Below are positions 1 through 6,610 of a stretch of 15,659 nucleotides of DNA, piece by piece. The DNA is from CAYOEZ01 sp964402955. Lineage in GTDB: Bacteria > Chloroflexota > DTOL01 > DAOUCN01. Position 1 is the first letter of the stretch. Every line of letters begins with the position of its first letter. A model generated the notes under the pieces. That model was not told the DNA's origin, ran no database searches, and saw nothing but the letters and a program-made list of their open reading frames with translations. Where the stretch lies: contig CAYOEZ010000105.1 of NCBI GenBank assembly GCA_964402955.1, positions 1-15,659 of the forward strand, given 5' to 3'. A program made the translations under genes and the position numbers.

Positions 1-2242
1 CGTAAACTTCCTTTGGCTTGGGTTTGTCCAATGCTGCTCGAAAGGGGTTGTCCTGTGACGGTTCTGGTGCATCGTAGACCGCTTGGATAAGCTCCCGGTA
101 CTGGGCAGGCAGAATGACAGCGCTACGCCCAGCCAGTGCCGTCCACGACTGCCGAAGTAGATACTCGGTATAGATGGCGCAGTCGGCCTTGGGTGGCACC
201 ATTGGCTGCTCGTTTTGATGGAGATTGATCCAGAGACGAGCCGTTTGATGCGCGACGGGGCGAGTGCGAGCGTGACGGTGCAACCTGCCGGCGCGCTGCA
301 GCAGCAGGTCAACTGGTGCAAGGTCGGAGACCATGATGTCAAAATCGAGATCGAGGCTCTGCTCCAGTACCTGGGTGCCAATCACGATGCCGCGTTCCGG
401 GCGGCTCCCATTTGGCCCATACTTAGCGCAAATCTCTTCCTCTAGTTTCTGCCGTTCCTCAAGAGGGAACTGCGCATGGAGTAATGCCAAATCAACATTG
501 GCTGGGGCAAGTTGCTGAAGTTCTGCGAACAGCCGCTGTGCGCGTCTGACAGTATTCGTTATCCAGCAGGCGCACCCACCCTCCGCAACTTCACTAAGCA
601 GATATGTTGCCTTGTCAATGCTGTGTTCGTCATCAAAGGCCAGGGTACCCAACTCAATCACACGCCTGGGTTGCCAAGCTGGAGGCGAAACAACATGACC
701 TCCGCTGCGAGACAGCACCATAAGACTTGGATATGCGTCAGCATCAAATGGTGCGGACGCAGTATCTAGCCCAGCCCCATAAGCCCTCAAAAGCTGTGCG
801 CGTCGCGACAGGGGCAACGTAGCCGATAGCAAGATAACCGATGTGTTCAGCGCAGCCAGCCAGCGCAACAACTGCTCAATGATGGTGGTCATGTACGTGT
901 CGTATGCGTGGACCTCATCCACAATGACTACCTTGCCCGCCAAGCCGAACATGCGGAGTGCGGCATGGCGAACGTTGAGCGACGCTAGTTCGGCCTGGTC
1001 AATGGTGCCCACCCCAAACGGAGCGAGCAAGGATCGCTTCTTGCTACTGAACCATTGCATCGCGTCCGAACGCGGATTATCCTTTTCTTTGGCATCCCCG
1101 TTGCTGAGCGGCTCAATACGCAGATCGTCTTCGATGAGAAAAGCCTGCCCGTGCACAAGCTTGATCTGCGTGCCCAACCTAAGTCGTTCCTGAAGGTGTC
1201 GCTGAAGCCGCCCAAACATCTGATTGCTTGTCGCCATGGTAGGCAAGGCATAGTAGAGTTCGTCGCCGTTGACACGCTGTGCGATGCGGTGGGCCAGGGC
1301 CAACCCCGCTTCAGTCTTACCCTCACCGGTTGGCGCTTCGATGATGGCCAGGCATGGATGTTCGAGAATGCGAGTGGGTATTTCGTCAATAGCAAGCTGC
1401 AAAGGCCGAGGTACGCGCACATCAGAGAACAGGGCTGCAAAGGAGACCGGAGCGGTACTGTTGGAAGCCGAAAGAAGCCCGGATGCCTCCACTGCATCCC
1501 GTGCCTGTGCCCGGCTAATGTGAACATAGTCATCAAAAGGCCGGTCTGGCTGCGGCGAGAAGAACCGGCTGTCTGACCCAATCCAGTCACACAGTATGGT
1601 AAATCCAGTGAGCGCCATCACCGCTGTCGATACGTTCTCCGGCGTTGGCAACCTCGTCAGATCAATGCGCAGAAGATGGTCACGCAAGGCCGCTTCTGCC
1701 GTCTGACGCAACTCGCTCCAGTCGTGTGGTTCGGTCGCAGCAAGTGTTGATCGCGCTTTTCTGACTGTGTCTCTGGAGATGTATTCACCGTGATGTCCTC
1801 CAATCATCTCTGCTACCGCACGCTGGAATGACCGCGCCGGCGGTGGATCGAGTCTGGCCAACAGGTCTTCGACAAATATCTGGCTAAAGACGCTGTGCGA
1901 CCTGTCATCGCTGGCGGACCAGCCTGAGAACGAAAAGCCCTGCTGCTTGAGTCGGTCCTTTTGGGTTATGTTTTTCGCTTGAAATGAAGCTGATATTTTC
2001 CCAATGTCGTGAAGTGCGACAATCCATGGCAGCCAGTACAGGAGGTCAACTTCTTCGGCGTTTTGCGAAAGTGATAGCACTCGCCGGAAGCGTGGCGGAG
2101 CGTCAGCGGTCAGCAGTGCCGCAGAAACATTCGCAACGTCGAGCATATGAAAGATGGCCGGATGAAACTCGGCATCTGTCTTGCCCGTCTTGCCCCAACA
2201 GCGCAAAGCCCGTTGTAGCATGAGATCGGCGTCAAGTGTCAT
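1..2242 (-). CDS. cas3: CRISPR-associated nuclease/helicase Cas3, type I-E-like (C-terminus outside window)
   Basis: Cas3 is recruited by Cascade to unwind and degrade target DNA during interference. An uninterrupted frame of 747 codons runs from ATG at 2242 to the window edge; E. coli Cas3 is 888 residues, so roughly the last 140 are missing. An N-terminal HD nuclease domain is complete: H32, H78-D79 (HDIGK), H115, H150-H151 (GGHHG) and D219 (CDW). The SF2 helicase follows: motif I APTGEGKT (303-310), motif II DEVH (442-445) inside DEVHAYDTYM, motif III SAT (473-475), motif V GTQVLEQSLD (622-631) and motif VI QRAGRLHRH (649-657). The fused HD-helicase order and the near identity around DEVHAYDTYM to E. 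coli Cas3 argue for subtype I-E. It starts 3 bases after the WYL regulator, with AGGTAG as a plausible ribosome site inside that gene's end. All catalytic residues in view are kept, so it looks functional. Its composition reads less GC-rich than the right half of the window. Confidence 0.95.
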   Translation of the reverse strand, partial: MTLDADLMLQRALRCWGKTGKTDAEFHPAIFHMLDVANVSAALLTADAPPRFRRVLSLSQNAEEVDLLYWLPWIVALHDIGKISASFQAKNITQKDRLKQQGFSFSGWSASDDRSHSVFSQIFVEDLLARLDPPPARSFQRAVAEMIGGHHGEYISRDTVRKARSTLAATEPHDWSELRQTAEAALRDHLLRIDLTRLPTPENVSTAVMALTGFTILCDWIGSDSRFFSPQPDRPFDDYVHISRAQARDAVEASGLLSASNSTAPVSFAALFSDVRVPRPLQLAIDEIPTRILEHPCLAIIEAPTGEGKTEAGLALAHRIAQRVNGDELYYALPTMATSNQMFGRLQRHLQERLRLGTQIKLVHGQAFLIEDDLRIEPLSNGDAKEKDNPRSDAMQWFSSKKRSLLAPFGVGTIDQAELASLNVRHAALRMFGLAGKVVIVDEVHAYDTYMTTIIEQLLRWLAALNTSVILLSATLPLSRRAQLLRAYGAGLDTASAPFDADAYPSLMVLSRSGGHVVSPPAWQPRRVIELGTLAFDDEHSIDKATYLLSEVAEGGCACWITNTVRRAQRLFAELQQLAPANVDLALLHAQFPLEERQKLEEEICAKYGPNGSRPERGIVIGTQVLEQSLDLDFDIMVSDLAPVDLLLQRAGRLHRHARTRPVAHQTARLWINLHQNEQPMVPPKADCAIYTEYLLRQSWTALAGRSAVILPAQYRELIQAVYDAPEPSQDNPFRAALDKPKPKEVY

Positions 2243-2245
2243 TGT

Positions 2246-3244
2246 CTACCTGTAGAGTCTCAACATGCGCTCGGCTTGGCTCGTCATCTCAGCCCTCAAC
2301 CCCTCCGGCTCCAACACCTCCACCCGGCTGCCGTAGCGCAGCACCCAGCCCACCAGCTCCGGCGTCACGGTGGTGTGCAGGCTGAAGAGGACGCTGCCGT
2401 CGCTCTGCACCTCGGCTTCCTGGCTGGGGTGCCAGTCTTCTTCCATCACCCGCTGCCCGGCGCCGGTCTCAAACCGCAGCACCACCCGTTCCGGCGCCTG
2501 ACCTGCCTCGCGCAGGATACCCCACGTCGCGCCCAGGTAGCTATCGAGATCGAAGTCAACGGGGACACGATAGCGCTCCTGCAGCAGGGCGGCCTGCTGG
2601 ATGCGGTCGATCTTGAACATCAAGACATCCTGGCGTAATTCGCAGTAGGCGATGAGCTGCCAGGAGCGTTCATAGGGCATCAGGCGATAGGGGTGGACGA
2701 CACGCTCGTTGATTTCGCCACCGCGTGAGCGCGTGCTGTAGGTCAAATGCACCTTGTGTTCTTCCACCAGCGCCTGATTGAGCAGCATGAGCATACGGTG
2801 GCGCTGGTCGCCCCGCGCCGTGTTCAGCGGTGGTGCGCTGGCACGACGAAGAAGCGCCGTGAAAGCGGGCGGAAACAGGGCCTCAAGGCGGGCGATGGCG
2901 GCGGCCAGTTCCGGAGAGCCCACGCCCGACACCTGCTGCGCCGCCTGCATAGCGGTGAGTAGTGCAATCGCCTCCGCAAGGGGATATTGGACGGCGGGCA
3001 GCCTGGGCACATTCTCGAAGTAGTACCCCGTCTGGTCCAGTTCCAAATCGTACTTGAGCCCGTGCCTGATGATCTGCAAGTCCTTCGAGATCATCCGCTC
3101 GCTGATCTCGAAATGCGCGGCGAGGTCCTTGCGTTTGAAGCGATGAGGCGAGACCGTGATCATAGAAACGATCTGCACCAGCCGCGATGCCCTCTTGACT
3201 GATTCTTCACGGGTGAAAACACCCCATTGTTCGTTCGCTGCCAT
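2246..3244 (-). CDS. WYL-domain transcriptional regulator, probable regulator of the cas operon
   Basis: This 332-residue protein has the standard three-part WYL regulator build. Residues about 16-75 form a DeoR/HTH_11-like winged helix-turn-helix (DLAAHFEISERMISKDLQ, 40-57). Residues about 148-218 form the WYL domain, where the name motif appears as WQL (195-197) and is followed by FKIDRI (210-215). Residues about 250-330 form the C-terminal WCX extension, with WVLRYGSRVEVLEPE near its end. WYL domains are ligand or nucleic-acid sensors, and several WYL proteins are known to control CRISPR-Cas loci. The gene lies directly before cas3 with a 3-base gap, so the two are almost certainly cotranscribed; repression or activation of the cas operon is inferred. 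The ATG at 3244 is preceded by AAGG at close range and by GAGG further out. An 11-base direct repeat covers this start and a dyad lies 42 bases upstream. Confidence 0.9.
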   Translation of the reverse strand: MAANEQWGVFTREESVKRASRLVQIVSMITVSPHRFKRKDLAAHFEISERMISKDLQIIRHGLKYDLELDQTGYYFENVPRLPAVQYPLAEAIALLTAMQAAQQVSGVGSPELAAAIARLEALFPPAFTALLRRASAPPLNTARGDQRHRMLMLLNQALVEEHKVHLTYSTRSRGGEINERVVHPYRLMPYERSWQLIAYCELRQDVLMFKIDRIQQAALLQERYRVPVDFDLDSYLGATWGILREAGQAPERVVLRFETGAGQRVMEEDWHPSQEAEVQSDGSVLFSLHTTVTPELVGWVLRYGSRVEVLEPEGLRAEMTSQAERMLRLYR

Positions 3245-3271
3245 TGCCTTGTTTCTACCTCATTGCCTTGT
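3242..3271 (-). repeat. 11-bp direct repeat spanning the WYL regulator start codon
   Basis: CATTGCCTTGT occurs at 3242-3252 and again at 3261-3271, exactly 19 bases apart. On the coding strand each copy reads ACAAGGCAATG, that is a short ribosome-site-like AAGG plus an ATG. The upstream ATG (3263) is followed after one codon by a TAG stop, so only the downstream copy can start the regulator. It may be a local duplication or an operator half-site; this is not known. Confidence 0.5.
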
Positions 3272-3285
3272 CCACAGAATATCCG

Positions 3286-3314
3286 TGACCAGGGAACACA
3301 GTCGTTCCCTGTCA
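3286..3314. promoter_or_regulatory. Inverted repeat upstream of the WYL-cas3 operon, candidate operator
   Basis: The arms AGGGAAC (3291-3297) and GTTCCCT (3304-3310) are perfect inverses around a 6-base centre. With one unpaired C at 3290 the arms extend by TGAC (3286-3289) and GTCA (3311-3314), giving 11 paired positions per side. It lies 42 bases before the WYL regulator start. There is no T-run, so a terminator is unlikely. Binding by the WYL protein or another dimeric regulator is inferred from position and symmetry only. Confidence 0.5.
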
Positions 3315-3497
3315 AGTGACTTCCGAAAGTCTAATAAGGCCAGCGCGCGGGCAAGTCGTCATAGGTGGCAGCCTCGTCAGGCGGCGACTGCACGAAGGTC
3401 AAGCCTGAATAGCTTGGCGGCGTTGCCAGGTTCAGAAAAGGACCGCAGAGTGGCAGTTCTGGCGGTCAAGTCAGCGAGAAGAGCAGTGGCGCAAACA

Positions 3498-3527
3498 AGT
3501 GTAGCATATCACACCATGCTGCGCCAA
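3498..3527 (-). promoter_or_regulatory. Possible sigma-70-type promoter towards the WYL-cas3 operon
   Basis: On the minus strand TTGGCG (3522-3527) is followed after 18 bases by TACACT (3498-3503). Both boxes are fair matches to the vegetative consensus. The distance to the regulator start is about 250 bases, giving an unusually long leader that would contain the 3286-3314 dyad. It is a weak prediction. Confidence 0.3.
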
Positions 3528-3551
3528 CTACATTGGAAACAAAACTACATT
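3526..3551. repeat. 9-bp direct repeat AACTACATT
   Basis: AACTACATT occurs at 3526-3534 and 3543-3551, 17 bases apart (AATGTAGTT on the other strand). The near two-turn spacing would suit paired binding of a small regulator on one DNA face. No adjacent intact regulator gene is present, so its function is unknown. Confidence 0.4.
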
Positions 3552-3615
3552 ATGATGGCGTTGAGAACCAGGGCCGGCAGAGATGACAGCACTGCGCCAC
3601 GCGGTCCGTCTGTCG

Positions 3616-3741
3616 TCACCCTGCGGCCATCAGGGCGAAGTCACCATCCATCTGCGCCAGGTCCACCAGGAGGGCGCCAAAGCGTTCGCCCTCCTGCCTG
3701 ACGGCCTCCGTGAAGCCGCGATTGCTCGCGCTGGCCGTCAA
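3616..3741 (-). pseudogene. Possible remnant of the C-terminus of an ATPase/DUF234-like protein
   Basis: A short minus-strand frame from TTG at 3741 to a TGA at 3616 encodes about 41 residues. The segment NRGFTEAVRQEGERF followed by LLVDLAQM resembles the nuclease-fold tail of archaeal-type AAA ATPases and related proteins, where a GFT-E-A helix precedes a L-VDL strand. Upstream in frame there is a stop within 20 bases and no ATPase motif, so any such gene has been lost. The similarity is judged by eye and may be chance. Confidence 0.25.
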
Positions 3742-3826
3742 TAAGCCCCATGACGATTAGCATAATCAACTTGTGGCTTATGATCACTCTCTCACTTTGG
3801 ATACACTACCCCATTTCAAATGAGCC

Positions 3827-3853
3827 TTGGTTACGCTCATTGCGTGTTACAAT
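3827..3853 (+). promoter_or_regulatory. Possible promoter of the DNA glycosylase gene
   Basis: TTGGTT (3827-3832) is followed after 15 bases by TACAAT (3848-3853). The spacer is short, but TACAAT is a good -10 box. Transcription would begin near 3860, which leaves the ATG at 3820 outside the transcript and supports the TTG start at 3892. Confidence 0.4.
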
Positions 3854-3891
3854 CGCACCCAGTTCTCTCCCTTTCCTCGTTGGAGTTTGCC

Positions 3892-4509
3892 TTGAGCAAC
3901 CCTGCCTCAGAGGAGCTTTCGGTCATTCAGCTCCAACTTCGAAAGTGCACCCGCTGCCAGTTGGCGGGTTACCCGGTGCAGGGGCCGCCCATCTTTTCTG
4001 GCGCCCCGGGTGCGCGAGTGATGATTGTAGGCCAGGCGCCGGGCCGGGTCGAGGTCGGAGAAACACTCAGACCCTTTAGCGGCAGCGCTGGCGCCAGGCT
4101 GTTTCGATGGCTCCAGACTGCCGGATGGTCCGAAACCCAGGTGCGCGCGCAGTTCTACATTACCTCTATCACGAAGTGCTTTCCCGGCCCCAACAAATCG
4201 GGACGCGGTGACCGCGCTCCCTCTCGTGCCGAGCAGCAGTTGTGTGCGTCCTGGCTGGAAGCAGAAGTGACCCTTGTGGATCCCGTTGTGCTCATTCCTG
4301 TTGGCACCCTCGCCGCCGTCCGTTTCTTCGGACCCGACCGCAAGCTCGTCGATCTGGTGGGCCAGCGTTTCCAGATCGAGGGCCGCATCGTCGTCCCGCT
4401 GCCGCATCCCTCTGGGGCCTCGGCGTGGACGCAGGCGCCTGCCAACCAGGCTTTGGTGCGTCAGGCGTTGGCGCATCTTCTGGCTGTGAAACAAGATCTG
4501 GACCTTTGA
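3892..4509 (+). CDS. Uracil-DNA glycosylase superfamily protein with likely [4Fe-4S] cluster
   Basis: The product (205 residues) belongs to the uracil-DNA glycosylase superfamily, which removes deaminated bases from DNA. Motif 1 is GQAPGRVE (47-54), followed by PFSGSAG (61-67), and motif 2 is HPSGAS (172-177). Four cysteines, C19, C22, C96 and C118, fit the cluster ligands of family 4/5-type enzymes. Motif 1 differs from the GE-APG of classical family 4, so substrate range cannot be set from sequence. I choose TTG at 3892 rather than the in-frame ATG at 3820: GGAG sits 6 bases before TTG, the protein then begins close to the cluster motif as in relatives, and a likely -10 box falls between the two starts. 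It is followed after 25 bases by an aldo/keto reductase on the same strand. Confidence 0.85.
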   Translation: MSNPASEELSVIQLQLRKCTRCQLAGYPVQGPPIFSGAPGARVMIVGQAPGRVEVGETLRPFSGSAGARLFRWLQTAGWSETQVRAQFYITSITKCFPGPNKSGRGDRAPSRAEQQLCASWLEAEVTLVDPVVLIPVGTLAAVRFFGPDRKLVDLVGQRFQIEGRIVVPLPHPSGASAWTQAPANQALVRQALAHLLAVKQDLDL

Positions 4510-4534
4510 CCCACCCTATGGAGGCTTCCGTTCT

Positions 4535-5392
4535 ATGATTCCCACCCTACCCTTTGGCCGCACCGGCCATCTCAGCACCCGCACCCTCTTCGGCGCCGCC
4601 GCATTTGCTCAGGCGACGCCGACCGAGGTCGACCGCACGCTCGACGTTTTGTTGTCCTACGGCGTGAACCACATCGATACGGCGGCCAGCTATGGCGCTT
4701 CCGAAAGGCTCATCGGCCCCTGGATGGCGCGCCATCGGCAGGATTTCTTTCTCGCCACCAAAGTGGAACAGCGCACGTACGGCCTGGCCTGGGATTCCAT
4801 CCGCCGATCGCTGGACCTGCTGCGGGTGGACCGCGTCGATCTGCTGCAACTGCACGACGTGAGCGATCCTGGCGTCTGGGAGCGCGTGATGGGAGCAGGC
4901 GGGGCGGCGGAGGCAGTCCTGGAGGCGCAGGCGCAGGGACTCACCCGGTTCATCGGCATCACCGGCCACGGAGTCGGGATCGCCCGCCTGCATAAGATAG
5001 CGCTGGAGCGGACCGACTTCGATTCTGTGCTCCTGCCCTGCAATTATCCGCTGATGCAGAACCCGGCCTATGCCTCGGACTTCGAGGAGCTGATGAGCAT
5101 CTGTCGCCAGCGCAACGTGGCCGTGCAAGCGATCAAGACGCTGACCCGCCGGCCGTGGGGCAGCCAGACGCCCACACGCACCACCTGGTATGAACCCATC
5201 GAGGATCAGACCGATATCGATCGTGCGGTCAACTGGGCGTTCGCCCGACCTGAGCTGTTCCTAAACACGCCGGGCGATGTCAATCTGCTGCCCAGAGTGC
5301 TGGATGCCGCCAGTCGTTACCAAAGCGATCGACCCGCCGCCGAGGTGGCGCTCATGGCTGCCCGCTTAGGCATGGAACCACTGTTTACATAA
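4535..5392 (+). CDS. Aldo/keto reductase family protein (short form)
   Basis: This 285-residue protein has the aldo/keto reductase TIM barrel, which reduces carbonyl compounds with NAD(P)H. The catalytic tetrad is visible as D48 (HIDTA), Y53 (SYGASE), K76 (ATKV) and H107 (LQLHD). The start has ATGGAGG 15 bases upstream; the ATG in that motif opens a 6-codon frame whose TGA overlaps the true ATG. The protein is shorter than the usual 310-330 residues. Where most members have an IPG-x-KSP cofactor-phosphate site, it has FLNTPGDVNLLPRVLDAA, a variant that could change cofactor preference. It is the second gene of a plus-strand series; substrate unknown. Confidence 0.88.
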   Translation: MIPTLPFGRTGHLSTRTLFGAAAFAQATPTEVDRTLDVLLSYGVNHIDTAASYGASERLIGPWMARHRQDFFLATKVEQRTYGLAWDSIRRSLDLLRVDRVDLLQLHDVSDPGVWERVMGAGGAAEAVLEAQAQGLTRFIGITGHGVGIARLHKIALERTDFDSVLLPCNYPLMQNPAYASDFEELMSICRQRNVAVQAIKTLTRRPWGSQTPTRTTWYEPIEDQTDIDRAVNWAFARPELFLNTPGDVNLLPRVLDAASRYQSDRPAAEVALMAARLGMEPLFT

Positions 5393-5501
5393 TCCTAAAG
5401 CCCGGATACAGACTGGCCCCGTAGCATCTGGGGCGGCGCCGGTCTGCATTCTTTCGCAGTGAAGCACCCCACCCCGTTTTCAGGAAGGAGCGAGTACCGA
5501 A

Positions 5502-6485
5502 ATGAAATACCGTCCGTTGGGCCGTACCGGCTGGAACATCGCCGAAGTAGGCTTTGGCGCCTGGGCTATCGGCGCCGACTGGGGTCAGGTCGACGAGGCC
5601 ACGGCCATGGCCACCCTGCATAGGGCGCTCGACCTGGGCGTCAACTTCTATGACACGGCCGACGTTTACGGCGACGGCCGCAGCGAGCGGCTTCTCGCCC
5701 GTTTGCGCCGCGAGCGCTCGGAGCCTTTCCACGTGGCGACCAAGGCCGGACGCCGTCTAGACCCGCACACCGCGGACGGCTATAATGCCGCCAACCTGAC
5801 CCGGTTTGTCGAGCGCAGCCTGGTCAACCTGGAGACCGATTGTCTGGATCTGGTCCAGCTCCATTGCCCGCCTACTGAAGTCTACTACAGGCCGGAAGTC
5901 TTTGCGGTGTTGGACGACCTGGTCAAGGCGGGCAAGATCCACTACTACGGCGTCAGTGTGGAGAAGGTCGAGGAAGCGCTCAAGGCCATCGAGTTTCCGG
6001 GCGTGCAGAGTATACAGATCATCTTCAACATGTTCCGGCTGCGACCTTCCGAGCTGTTCTTCCAGGAGGCGAAGCGCCGGCAGGTCGGCATTCTCGCACG
6101 CGTGCCGCTGGCCAGCGGCCTGCTCACGGGTCGCATGGGCCGGACCACGACCTTCACTCAGGACGATCATCGCAACTACAACCGCCAGGGCCAGGTGTTC
6201 AACGTGGGCGAGACCTTTTCCGGGGTTGACTACGACACCGGTTTGAGGGCAGTCGAGGAGTTGAAGCCCCTGGCGCCGCCTGGTGCGACCATGGCGCAGT
6301 TGGCCCTGCGCTGGATTCTGATGTTCGATGCGGTTTCCGCCGTCATCCCCGGCGCCAAAAGCCCGGCCCAAGAAGCAGACAATGCCGCCGCCTGCGACCT
6401 GCCGCCGCTGACCACGGCCCAGATGGCGAGGGTGCAAGCCGTCTACGACGCCGCCATCCGCGCACAGGTGCATCAACGCTGGTAG
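5502..6485 (+). CDS. Aldo/keto reductase
   Basis: A 327-residue aldo/keto reductase of full family length. The tetrad is D51 (NFYDTAD), Y56 (VYGDGRSE), K81 (VATKAG) and H121 (QLHCPP). The cofactor site VIPGAKSP lies near residues 281-288. A strong GGAAGGAG ribosome site precedes the ATG at 5502. The N-terminus (YRPLGRTG) is typical of the YajO/Tas-like and sugar-oxidoreductase groups. It follows the shorter aldo/keto reductase after 109 bases and resembles it only modestly, so the pair is not a recent duplication. Substrate unknown; neighbours suggest sugar or small aldehyde metabolism. Confidence 0.92.
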   Translation: MKYRPLGRTGWNIAEVGFGAWAIGADWGQVDEATAMATLHRALDLGVNFYDTADVYGDGRSERLLARLRRERSEPFHVATKAGRRLDPHTADGYNAANLTRFVERSLVNLETDCLDLVQLHCPPTEVYYRPEVFAVLDDLVKAGKIHYYGVSVEKVEEALKAIEFPGVQSIQIIFNMFRLRPSELFFQEAKRRQVGILARVPLASGLLTGRMGRTTTFTQDDHRNYNRQGQVFNVGETFSGVDYDTGLRAVEELKPLAPPGATMAQLALRWILMFDAVSAVIPGAKSPAQEADNAAACDLPPLTTAQMARVQAVYDAAIRAQVHQRW

Positions 6486-6610
6486 GCCCCCGCGGAGGCT
6501 GATCCAGTTTCTGCGGGACTGGGCAGGCTGACAATCAATCCAACGCCGCTGCAAGCCCTAAGCGCTCACAGCGGCCCGTTCCAATCATTGCCGACTTCAA
6601 GGAGACCACG

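Larger units (their letters stand above)
3315..3825. other. Gene-poor spacer between the cas operon and the DNA glycosylase gene
   Basis: No convincing complete gene was found on either strand in this stretch of about 500 bases. Open frames that cross it (for instance on the plus strand at 3156-3701) have no recognisable motif and begin inside the WYL gene. It holds a possible minus-strand promoter (3498-3527), a 9-base direct repeat (3526-3551), a possible gene remnant (3616-3741) and a small palindrome GATTA-gca-TAATC at 3755-3767. The stretch looks like eroded accessory DNA at the flank of the CRISPR locus. Confidence 0.6.

Noticed and set aside
1055..1576. Plus-strand open frame of 173 codons opposite cas3
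   Set aside because: It is antisense to conserved helicase motifs of cas3 and has no recognisable domain.
985..1590. Minus-strand open frame of 201 codons inside the cas3 region
   Set aside because: It is in another frame than cas3, has no motif, and the cas3 frame is intact with all catalytic residues across the same bases.
3156..3701. Plus-strand open frame of 181 codons across the spacer
   Set aside because: It starts inside the WYL gene, has no ribosome site, no family motif and an Arg/Ser-rich chance composition.
1..3900. CRISPR array near cas3
   Set aside because: No regularly spaced repeats of 25-40 bases are present; the short direct repeats at 3242-3271 and 3526-3551 occur only twice each.
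5416..5434. Small GCCCC/GGGGC hairpin between the aldo/keto reductases as a terminator
   Set aside because: The stem is only 5 bases with a 9-base loop and no T-run; too weak to call.
5757..6554. Minus-strand open frame of 265 codons opposite the second aldo/keto reductase
   Set aside because: It is antisense to a well supported enzyme gene and shows no motif.
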